From JABSOG01 sp047617105 (GTDB taxonomy: Bacteria; Pseudomonadota; Gammaproteobacteria; Enterobacterales; Alteromonadaceae), in NCBI GenBank assembly GCA_047617105.1, contig JBLGCB010000007.1, positions 1 to 50,315 of the forward strand: DNA of 50,315 nt, in the 5' to 3' direction. Both the position numbers and the translations under genes were made by a program. Below, in pieces: positions 23,921 through 31,109 of the stretch (position 1 is its first letter; the number at the start of each line of letters is the position of its first letter). The notes under the pieces were generated by a model that was not told where the DNA came from, did not search any database, and worked only from the letters and a program-made list of their open reading frames with translations.

Positions 23921-24001
23921 TCGGGTTCTATTTAATTACCATCCCTTATCTGATTTGGCTGTGATCTCAAGTCTCATTTACTGCAAACGATTTATATACC
24001 G

Positions 24002-24364
24002 CTACTCAATCGTAATACTAAAGACACCATGCTCGTCTTTTTTAATCGCTTGTACTTCAATCACCGCATCCATATTCATCGGCCCAAAGATATGCGGATA
24101 TAATCCGCCTGTCGCTGGCTGCCATTTGACGGGGGGGGTTATTCGTTGTTGTTCGACCACTAATACCAGCACATTGGCGACATTGGTGTAATGTTTGTTG
24201 GCAACCCGGCTGAGTTGGTCGGCAGGGCTGGCGTGAATAAAACCTTCGTTTTGCAGCGAATCTCGTACTAATTCACCCGCTGCCAGCGCTTGGTCATATT
24301 CTTGCTGGCCAGCCAGCAGGTAAATATATTGGGCTTGGTGGTGATCAATGGCTTGGTTATTCAT
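24002..24364 (-). CDS. DUF952 family protein
   Basis: Protein of 120 residues with the family pattern: an N-terminal YIYLLAGQQEYDQALAAGE, then SLQNEGFIHASPADQLSRVA, and a C-terminal GLYPHIFGPMNMDAV. DUF952 proteins are small soluble proteins that resemble glutathione-transferase- or ADP-ribosyltransferase-type folds in some analyses. Their activity is not established to my knowledge. AAGGA lies 6 bases upstream of ATG. The gene is divergent from the RND pump operon and may share regulatory DNA with it. Nothing odd is seen in it. Confidence 0.85.
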   Translation of the reverse strand: MNNQAIDHHQAQYIYLLAGQQEYDQALAAGELVRDSLQNEGFIHASPADQLSRVANKHYTNVANVLVLVVEQQRITPPVKWQPATGGLYPHIFGPMNMDAVIEVQAIKKDEHGVFSITIE

Positions 24365-24478
24365 TAAAAGTCCTTGGTTGGGCGTTTTTTTGGCTGAGCA
24401 CCATTAAAAGTGTGCACTGCCAATAGCTTACAGATTCATATTCGGTTACAGTTTAGCACAATGTCACACAACCAGATT

Positions 24479-24526
24479 GGTTAGACTATGCACGGCTAAA
24501 ATTCAGCTAAGATTAGTAGTCTAACC
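24479..24526 (+). promoter_or_regulatory. Inverted repeat in the leader of the RND operon
   Basis: Perfect 10-bp arms GGTTAGACTA (24479-24488) and TAGTCTAACC (24517-24526) around 28 bases, ending 21 bases before the GTG start. The spacer contains a second smaller inverted pair (GCT and AGC around AAAATTC). It could be an operator for a regulator of the pump or a leader stem-loop. Confidence 0.5.
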
Positions 24527-24547
24527 CCCACTCAAAGGAAGTCACTC

Positions 24548-25741
24548 GTGGCCACTAGAAAACAAAAAGTTTATCCCCTCGTTGCCCTGACTATAGGCGT
24601 TACCGTGGCCTTCGGCCTTGCTTCTATGAAAAAACCGCCTGAAGAAAAAGAAGTCGAGATACCAGTACCAGTGGTGTCGGTTCAAACCGTTGATATTGCG
24701 CCAATGGCATTGGTGGTGAAGTCACAAGGGGTAGTGGCGGCCAAATATGAAACTCGTATGGTGGCGCAGGTCAGTGGTGAGATTGTTGAGCTGGCTGATG
24801 AGTTTGTCCGTGGTGGGATGATTAAAAAAGGCCAATTGCTGGCACGCATTGATCCCAATGATTATGAAGCGGCGATGATTGAAGCCCATGCCAGTTATGC
24901 CTCAGCGATTGCTTCTTTAGAGCTAGAGCAAGCACAAGGCCATGTCGCCGCCGAGGAATGGAAAACCATTTCTTCTGCCGCGCCTTCCGATTTGGGCTTA
25001 CGTCATCCTCAACTGCGACAAGAACAAGCTCGGGTTAAAGGCGCAGAAGCCGCAGTGAAAAGAGCCAAACGTAACCTTGAACGCACCGCCATTACCGCCC
25101 CTTATGATGCATTAATTGAATCTCGCACCATTGGTTTGGGATCTTTTGTTGGCACCGGCACTGAGATAGGCAAGTTAATGAGCTTGTCGCTGGCCAAAGT
25201 CAGATTACCCGTCGCTGCTAATGAGTTACAGTATCTGGCCAACAATGGTCTTGGGGCTAAGGTGACATTGGTCGCCAGTAGCGGTGGTGAAATGCAAACG
25301 TACAATGCCACAATCGCCCGCAGTGAAGGGGTTGTCGACAGTAAAAGCCGAATGAGTTATTTGGTCGCTGAAATCAGCAACCCCTATTTTCAAAACCAGC
25401 AAGCGTCACAAGCGCAGCAACCTGAATTACGTTTTGGTACTTATGTGACTGCCAGTATCCAAGGTATTGCGCTGAACCAAGCCACCCTGATACCACGTCA
25501 TTTGGTGGTCTCTGGTATGGTTGCGGTACTGGACGCGCAAAATAAGCTGGCGTTTAAAAACGTCACGGTGACGCGTGAGCAAGACCGAGATGCGGTGGTC
25601 ACTGGTGGATTAAACAATGGCGATCAGGTGATCACCTCGGCCTTAGATTATCCGGTCGCTGGTATGGCATTAAAATTACAATCCGCCGTGGTGGATGAAA
25701 ATATTGATATCTCAAGCCAAATTGCAAAGGAAGAGGGTTAG
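24548..25741 (+). CDS. RND efflux periplasmic adaptor subunit (membrane fusion protein)
   Basis: Protein of 397 residues of the HlyD/AcrA family. It has an N-terminal membrane anchor (YPLVALTIGVTVAFGLAS) and a lipoyl-like half (MVAQVSGEIVEL to LARIDPNDY). A helical hairpin (about 110-170) is followed by the second lipoyl half (NLERTAITAPYDALIESR) and a beta-barrel and membrane-proximal domain. It links the inner-membrane pump encoded next to an outer-membrane channel, which is not encoded in this window. The start is GTG, supported by AAGGAAG about 6 bases upstream and by the fit of the anchor. The pump gene starts 3 bases after the stop. The inverted repeat just upstream may control the pair. 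Confidence 0.88.
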   Translation: MATRKQKVYPLVALTIGVTVAFGLASMKKPPEEKEVEIPVPVVSVQTVDIAPMALVVKSQGVVAAKYETRMVAQVSGEIVELADEFVRGGMIKKGQLLARIDPNDYEAAMIEAHASYASAIASLELEQAQGHVAAEEWKTISSAAPSDLGLRHPQLRQEQARVKGAEAAVKRAKRNLERTAITAPYDALIESRTIGLGSFVGTGTEIGKLMSLSLAKVRLPVAANELQYLANNGLGAKVTLVASSGGEMQTYNATIARSEGVVDSKSRMSYLVAEISNPYFQNQQASQAQQPELRFGTYVTASIQGIALNQATLIPRHLVVSGMVAVLDAQNKLAFKNVTVTREQDRDAVVTGGLNNGDQVITSALDYPVAGMALKLQSAVVDENIDISSQIAKEEG

Positions 25742-25744
25742 GGC

Positions 25745-28700
25745 ATGACTGATACCAATAAAGGGCTAATCGCCTGGTTTGCACGTAATAGTGTGGCCGC
25801 CAATTTACTGATGATTGCCATCATCATTGGCGGTTTGCTCAGCTATTTTAAATTGCTCAACAAACAAATGTTTCCTCAGTTAGAGATCAACTGGATTGAA
25901 GTTAATGTCAGTTATCCTGGTGCTGCGCCACAGGAAGTGGAAGAAGGTTTTACCATTCGGGTTGAAGAAGCATTAAAGTCGCTGCAAGGTCTCGATCGCA
26001 TTATTACCTATTCAAACCGCAACGCCTCCCAATCTTATCTACGAGTGGATGAATCTTATGATCCTCAAGAAATTCTCAATGAAGTGAAAGCGCAAATCGA
26101 TTCGATTTCGAGCTTTCCTGAGGGCATGGAACGACCTCGAGTAGAGCGGATTAAGTTCAGGCAAGAAGTGCAGTATTTGAGTCTGTATGGTGATTTGACG
26201 CCTCGTCAGTTAAAGGAGTTGGGTAAGCAAATTCATGATGAGATTCAGATGTTACCAGGCATCAGTATTTCTGAGTTTTATGGCGGTCTTAATTATGAAA
26301 TTGGCATTGAAATTAGCAAAGACAAGCTACGTGAGTATGGCCTCAGCTTTCGCGATGTTGCGGCGGCGGTGCAAGGTTTTTCGGCCAATCAGTCAGCAGG
26401 TCAGATTAAAACGGCCAAAGGTTACATTTCTTTAAGGGTTGAAAACCAAGCCTATAGCGGTATTGAGTTTGAAAACCTGCCATTACTGAGCCTCGCCGAT
26501 GGTACCCAGGTTAAGTTGGGTGATGTGGCCACGGTGAAAGATGGTTTTGTTGATGGTATTCAATACTCGAAGTTCAACGGCAAAAATTCTACCACTTTCT
26601 TTATTGGTGCCTCCAAAGATCAAAGCATGACAGATGTGGCGGATGTGATTGACGCCTATATTGCCCAAAAAGCCAAAGCGCTGCCCGAAGGGGTTAAGTT
26701 AGAGAGCTGGGTCGATATGACCTACTATCTTAACGGTCGGCTGGATATGATGCTCGACAATATGAAATACGGTGGTGTGTTGGTATTTTTGATGCTGGCG
26801 TTATTCCTGCGCTTGCGACTGGCCTTTTGGGTGATGATGGGCTTGCCAATTGCTTTTCTAGGCACTTTGTTGGTCATGCCATTTGAAATGGTTGGTGTGA
26901 CGATTAATGTAATGAGTTTGTTTGCCTTTATTCTGGTGCTGGGTATTGTGGTGGATGACGCCATTGTTATCGGAGAAAGTGCCCATGCCGAAATTGAAGA
27001 GAAAGGCCAGAGTTTAGAGAATGTTATTCGAGGTGTAAACCGGGTGGCGATGCCTGCGACCTTTGGGGTATTGACCACGGTGGCGGCGTTTGTGCCGATG
27101 GTGATTGATGATGGACCGGGTTCAGCGTTTTCTCATTCGATTGGTTTTGTGGTGATTTTTTGCTTGTTGTTCTCGCTGGTCGAATCAAAACTGATTTTGC
27201 CCGCCCATTTGGCCAAAATGAAATATCGTCCGCCTAACCCTAAAAATCCGTTGGATTGGCTGCGAGGGAAAATTGATGGCGGGTTGAAATATTTTATTGA
27301 ACAAAAATATCAACCTGTGTTGAAAAAAATGATTCATTATCGTTATACCGTGATTTTGGGTTTCATTAGTGTGTTTTTAATCAGCGGTGGTATGTTTGCC
27401 GGTGGTATGGTGCGCTTTGTCGGTCAACCGAAAATACCTCATGATTTCCCTGCTATTACTATTGATATGACCGTCAACAGCTCTGAGAAAGCGACGATGG
27501 ATGCCACTTTGCAGATTGAAAAGATGGTTTATGATATCGATAAACAAATCATTGCCCGCCATGGACAGACGATGATTTCTGATATGCAAATTGACTTGCG
27601 TTCACGTACCAGTGCACAGATTATGGTGAAGTTAGTTGATCCTGAGTTAAGAACAATCGATACCTTTGAGTTGTCGGAGATGTGGCGTGAAGCGATGCCG
27701 GTGATCCCCGGGGTTAAATCGTTGAGTATTCGTGATAATTTGATTGGCAATCAACGTGATGATGGTGATATCAGTTTCCGTTTGGCGGGTAAAGACATTG
27801 AGCAATTAGAAGCCGCCACGATGGAATTAAAAGCTAAGTTGCGAGCGATGAAAGGTGTCGGTGATATTAATGACAGTATGCAAACCAATGCTGATGAAGT
27901 ACAGCTGGTATTAAAACCGTTGGCTTATAACCTTGGCCTCACCCTGTCTGATGTCGCAGCTCAGGTGAGTTTTGGTTTTTATGGTCTTGAAGCGCAACGT
28001 ATTTTACGAAAAGGCGAAGAGATCAGAGTGATGGTGCGCTACCCAGAAGAGCAGCGTAATTCAATTTCTCTGGTGCAGCATGTGCTCATTAAAACCCCTA
28101 CCGGGGTGGAAGTGCCGCTTTCGGAAGTGGCCACTATTAACATTGTTGAAGGGGTTACCAGTATTCGCCGTGAAGGTGGTCAGCGTACTTTGAATGTTTG
28201 GGCATCGGTGGATGATACTCAGGCTGAGCCGATGGAGATCACCAAAGAAATTCGCGATAATTATTTGCCTGAATTATTGAGAAAATATACTCGGGTCAGT
28301 TCTGAGGTTGCTGGTCAGATTAAGGAAGAAATGGACTCTCGGGTATCGCAACTGATCAACTTCCTTATTTCTTTGCTGGTGATTTACGCATTGCTAGCCA
28401 TTCCATTACGTTCTTATTCTCAGCCATTGATCATTATGTCGGTGATCCCGTTTGGCATCATTGGTGCTGTTTTTGGCCATATGATTCTGGGCATGGATAT
28501 GAGTGCGTTATCGTTGTTTGGCATTATCGCCGCTTCTGGGGTGGTGGTGAATGATTCACTGGTGATGGTTGATTATGTCAATAAGGCGCGTGAGCAGGGC
28601 ATTGCTCTCAAAGATGCAGTGGTTCATGCCGGTTGTCGTCGTTTCAGAGCGATTTTCTTAACCTCGCTGACCACGTTTATTGGTCTTATTCCTATCATTA

Positions 28701-28915
28701 TGGAAACCAGTATGCAGGCGAAAATGGTGATCCCCATGGCGGTGTCATTGGCCTTTGGGGTATTGTTTGCCACTGTGGTGACCTTGTGTTTGATTCCATG
28801 TTTGTATGTCGCTTTGGAAGACTTTAAAAACAAAGTCCTGCCTCGTCTTGGTCGGTTCTTGAAGCTGGCGACTGGACTTTCTTTGTTGTTTCCAGCGAAG
28901 GAAGGGGTTAAATAA
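25745..28915 (+). CDS. RND efflux pump inner-membrane subunit (AcrB/HAE1-like)
   Basis: Protein of 1056 residues, close to the usual size. It starts with a cytoplasmic end and the first helix (NSVAANLLMIAIIIGGLLSY), followed by a large periplasmic loop and a first helix bundle at about 335-500. The bundle has the proton-relay aspartates in GIVVDDAIVIGE. A second periplasmic loop and a second bundle (about 880-1040, with GIIAASGVVVNDSLVMVDYV) follow. The LPAHLAKM segment is typical of the multidrug/heavy-metal RND branch with unknown substrates. It is co-transcribed with the adaptor gene. A short hairpin lies after its stop, between it and the convergent dodecin gene. Confidence 0.9.
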   Translation: MTDTNKGLIAWFARNSVAANLLMIAIIIGGLLSYFKLLNKQMFPQLEINWIEVNVSYPGAAPQEVEEGFTIRVEEALKSLQGLDRIITYSNRNASQSYLRVDESYDPQEILNEVKAQIDSISSFPEGMERPRVERIKFRQEVQYLSLYGDLTPRQLKELGKQIHDEIQMLPGISISEFYGGLNYEIGIEISKDKLREYGLSFRDVAAAVQGFSANQSAGQIKTAKGYISLRVENQAYSGIEFENLPLLSLADGTQVKLGDVATVKDGFVDGIQYSKFNGKNSTTFFIGASKDQSMTDVADVIDAYIAQKAKALPEGVKLESWVDMTYYLNGRLDMMLDNMKYGGVLVFLMLALFLRLRLAFWVMMGLPIAFLGTLLVMPFEMVGVTINVMSLFAFILVLGIVVDDAIVIGESAHAEIEEKGQSLENVIRGVNRVAMPATFGVLTTVAAFVPMVIDDGPGSAFSHSIGFVVIFCLLFSLVESKLILPAHLAKMKYRPPNPKNPLDWLRGKIDGGLKYFIEQKYQPVLKKMIHYRYTVILGFISVFLISGGMFAGGMVRFVGQPKIPHDFPAITIDMTVNSSEKATMDATLQIEKMVYDIDKQIIARHGQTMISDMQIDLRSRTSAQIMVKLVDPELRTIDTFELSEMWREAMPVIPGVKSLSIRDNLIGNQRDDGDISFRLAGKDIEQLEAATMELKAKLRAMKGVGDINDSMQTNADEVQLVLKPLAYNLGLTLSDVAAQVSFGFYGLEAQRILRKGEEIRVMVRYPEEQRNSISLVQHVLIKTPTGVEVPLSEVATINIVEGVTSIRREGGQRTLNVWASVDDTQAEPMEITKEIRDNYLPELLRKYTRVSSEVAGQIKEEMDSRVSQLINFLISLLVIYALLAIPLRSYSQPLIIMSVIPFGIIGAVFGHMILGMDMSALSLFGIIAASGVVVNDSLVMVDYVNKAREQGIALKDAVVHAGCRRFRAIFLTSLTTFIGLIPIIMETSMQAKMVIPMAVSLAFGVLFATVVTLCLIPCLYVALEDFKNKVLPRLGRFLKLATGLSLLFPAKEGVK

Positions 28916-28934
28916 CTAGTTATCGTTAGGGGTC

Positions 28935-28956
28935 GGGAAGCAGGTATCTGCTTCCC
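28935..28956. terminator. Possible bidirectional terminator hairpin
   Basis: Perfect 9-bp stem GGGAAGCAG (28935-28943) and CTGCTTCCC (28948-28956) with a 4-base loop, between the convergent RND and dodecin genes. There is no clear T-run on either side, so function is inferred from position and stem strength. Confidence 0.5.
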
Positions 28957-28968
28957 CTGCTTTAGCGG

Positions 28969-29178
28969 TTAAGTATCAAGCGTAAAACCAACCTTTAGCG
29001 TGACCTGCCAGTGACCCACTGCACCATCTTCAATCTGGCCTCGGGTTTCAATCACTTCAAACCAACGCATGTTTCTGAGACTTTTACTGGCGTCTTTAAT
29101 GCCGCTTTCAATGGCCTGCTGGATGCCGTCGGGTGAAGTGCCTGTGATTTCTATAATCTTATAAGTATGGTTGCTCAT
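28969..29178 (-). CDS. Dodecin
   Basis: Protein of 69 residues, the normal length for this family. Dodecins form hollow 12-subunit shells that bind flavins and protect or store them. The family pattern is clear: YKIIEITGTSPDGIQQAI, then LRNMRWFEVIETRGQIEDG (the Trp is the flavin-stacking residue) and VGHWQVTLKVGF. The ATG has a near-perfect ribosome binding site (AAGGAG, 6 bases upstream). It is a single gene, convergent with the RND pump. Confidence 0.93.
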   Translation of the reverse strand: MSNHTYKIIEITGTSPDGIQQAIESGIKDASKSLRNMRWFEVIETRGQIEDGAVGHWQVTLKVGFTLDT

Positions 29179-29223
29179 GGGGTTCTCCTTTAATTAGTTA
29201 ATTAAAGGCTAGTACAGGAAGGG

Positions 29224-29949
29224 TTATTGTTCCATGGTTGGTGCGGGATTAATTCCAGTATGGCTCGAGGCCGTAACACGCTGATAAACCTGAATCGCCG
29301 CAATCGAAAACAAACAATAACCGAGAAAGTAATAAAACCCGGCTTCAAAATTCGATTTAAGATGGAGTAAACCACCACCATCAGTGGCATTCGCCGCCAT
29401 ATAAGTGATGATAAGGGCGACCACAAAAACATCGGCCATCGACCATTTGCTCAGTATCCCATTAAGTTTGATTAATCGTTGTTGCCAAGCTTGTTGTTGA
29501 TATTGTTGTGCCAACAATAAGCTGACCAATATCATCAGCATTTTCAGCACGGGTATCACAATGCTAAATAGCATCACCAAAAAAGCCACCAGTCGATCGC
29601 CACTGTGATATAAATCACTGACGGTGCCGATGATGCTGCGGGTTTTGCGGTAGACTTCAATCTCACCCGTTATCTCACCCAAACCCATCATATTGGTCAT
29701 GCCAGTGATCATTTGTTTGATGTTGGTTTTCATGGGGCTTGGTGGCGGGTTTGGTGCTGACGTTTTATCATCATCCCCGGTTAGAGCATCAACAATAATG
29801 TCGATACCCGTTTCTTTTAACTGACTTTTGTCCATGCTACCGCTGATGGTGAGCATGGGTTGGGTGATGCCGGGGATCAACAGTGCGATTGAAGCGACAA
29901 CGATGAGCAAGGGCACCCATCGTTGTAACCAAGTGGGTCGCGATGACAA
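29224..29949 (-). CDS. PqiA-like (paraquat-inducible protein A) membrane protein
   Basis: Protein of 241 residues from the start chosen. It has membrane helices near the N-terminus (WVPLLIVVASIALLIPG), at about 128-155 (LVAFLVMLFSIVIPVLKMLMIL), and two more before the end. The SKWSMADVFVVALI and GFYYFLGYCLFS motifs are typical of PqiA-family proteins, which act with MCE proteins in lipid transport. No MCE gene is adjacent. The frame is open from 30045, but that part overlaps the RIO kinase gene. The likely start is TTG at 29949, 4 bases after the kinase stop and 9 bases after GAGG. A proline-rich insertion (APNPPPSP) lies in the large periplasmic loop. Confidence 0.75.
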   Translation of the reverse strand: MSSRPTWLQRWVPLLIVVASIALLIPGITQPMLTISGSMDKSQLKETGIDIIVDALTGDDDKTSAPNPPPSPMKTNIKQMITGMTNMMGLGEITGEIEVYRKTRSIIGTVSDLYHSGDRLVAFLVMLFSIVIPVLKMLMILVSLLLAQQYQQQAWQQRLIKLNGILSKWSMADVFVVALIITYMAANATDGGGLLHLKSNFEAGFYYFLGYCLFSIAAIQVYQRVTASSHTGINPAPTMEQ

Positions 29950-29953
29950 CCCG

Positions 29954-30811
29954 CTATACCTCTTCTTCAGCCAGACCCATGCGTTCAAGACGGGCCTGTT
30001 CTTGTTCGAAGGCGGCTTTAATTTCTTCGAGCACTGAATCAACATCAGCGACTCTGTGTTCTTCGTAAAAATCTCCCGTTAGTTCGGTTTCTGGGGTGAG
30101 TTCACCGCTTTGATACAATGCCCACATTTCTTTGGCGTATTGTGTTTCTAATAATGATTCAGAAAATTGGCCGTAATAAGAAGTCATGTTATTGACGTCA
30201 CGGGCAAACATCTTTTGCGCATTATTATTGGCTGATGCATCAACGGCTTGAGGCATGTCGATGATCACCGGTCCATAGTCGTCGACCAGCACATTGAACT
30301 CAGATAAATCACCATGGATAATACCAGCGCATAACATCCACTTGATATAAATCATCATCACTTCATGATCTTCTTCGGCTTGTTCGGCTGACATTTCAAT
30401 ATCATTTAAGCGACAGGCGACCTCGCCTTCATCATCGGTGATCAGCTCCATCAGCAATACACCATCGAAGCAGCCATAGGGTTGAGGTACTCGAACACCG
30501 GCTTCTGCACATAGATATAAGGCATCGACTTCGGCGTTTTGCCAGGCCTCTTCTTGCTGATTTCGGCCATATTTAGAGCCTTTTTCCATGGCTCGGGCAC
30601 GTCGGCTATTACGACCTTTACGGCCTTCGCGATAAGTCACTGCTTTTTTAAAGCTGCGTTGATTGGCTTCTTTGTACACTTTGGCACAACGTATCAGTTC
30701 ACCACTGCGAACTTTATAAACTGTCGCTTCTTTGCCGCTCATTAACTGACCGAGCACTTCATCAATTAAGCCATCGTTAAAAAGTGGCTGTAAACGTTTA
30801 GGTATTTTCAT
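29954..30811 (-). CDS. RIO-family serine/threonine kinase
   Basis: Protein of 285 residues. It has the RIO nucleotide loop (SGKEATVYKVRSG at about 25-37), the lysine in CAKVYK, a hinge region with VLLMELI, the catalytic loop HGDLSEFNVL with its Asp at about residue 196, and the metal-binding segment IIDMPQAVD. An arginine/lysine-rich stretch (REGRKGRNSRRARAME) follows the nucleotide loop, as in other bacterial RIO1-like proteins. The substrate in bacteria is unknown; ribosome-related roles are known for archaeal and eukaryotic relatives. The gene is divergent from the first sensor kinase gene and probably co-expressed with the PqiA-like gene downstream. The C-terminus is acidic. Confidence 0.88.
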   Translation of the reverse strand: MKIPKRLQPLFNDGLIDEVLGQLMSGKEATVYKVRSGELIRCAKVYKEANQRSFKKAVTYREGRKGRNSRRARAMEKGSKYGRNQQEEAWQNAEVDALYLCAEAGVRVPQPYGCFDGVLLMELITDDEGEVACRLNDIEMSAEQAEEDHEVMMIYIKWMLCAGIIHGDLSEFNVLVDDYGPVIIDMPQAVDASANNNAQKMFARDVNNMTSYYGQFSESLLETQYAKEMWALYQSGELTPETELTGDFYEEHRVADVDSVLEEIKAAFEQEQARLERMGLAEEEV

Positions 30812-31109
30812 AACGATGTTTTGTCCTGCCCCTCAATATACTATTGGTCTTCGACCGAAAACGTTGGTTAAAATAAGCGCGTTATTATACAGGGATAAAT
30901 TAGTTTTAGCCAACCTAGCCTATCAAGGCAAAAATTTGCACCGATTACGCAAAATAAACATGACAATATCGTCAATATCCCCGATAGTTTGTTGGCTTTG
31001 TACGCTTTAAGCTCTATCCTCAAATCACTAATTGGGCTATGCTAATTGGGTTATACTTAAAACTAAAGCCGTTATTTCTTTCTCAACTGGACGATAAGTA
31101 AAAAATACG

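Larger units (their letters stand above)
23637..24001. other. Intergenic region, 365 bp, with terminator and repeat
   Basis: Convergent region between the PLP enzyme and the DUF952 gene. It contains an 11-bp direct repeat (TGTGGCTTATT twice, 23679-23700), a probable terminator (23690-23723) and the second copy of the 50-bp dispersed repeat. No gene was found. Confidence 0.7.
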
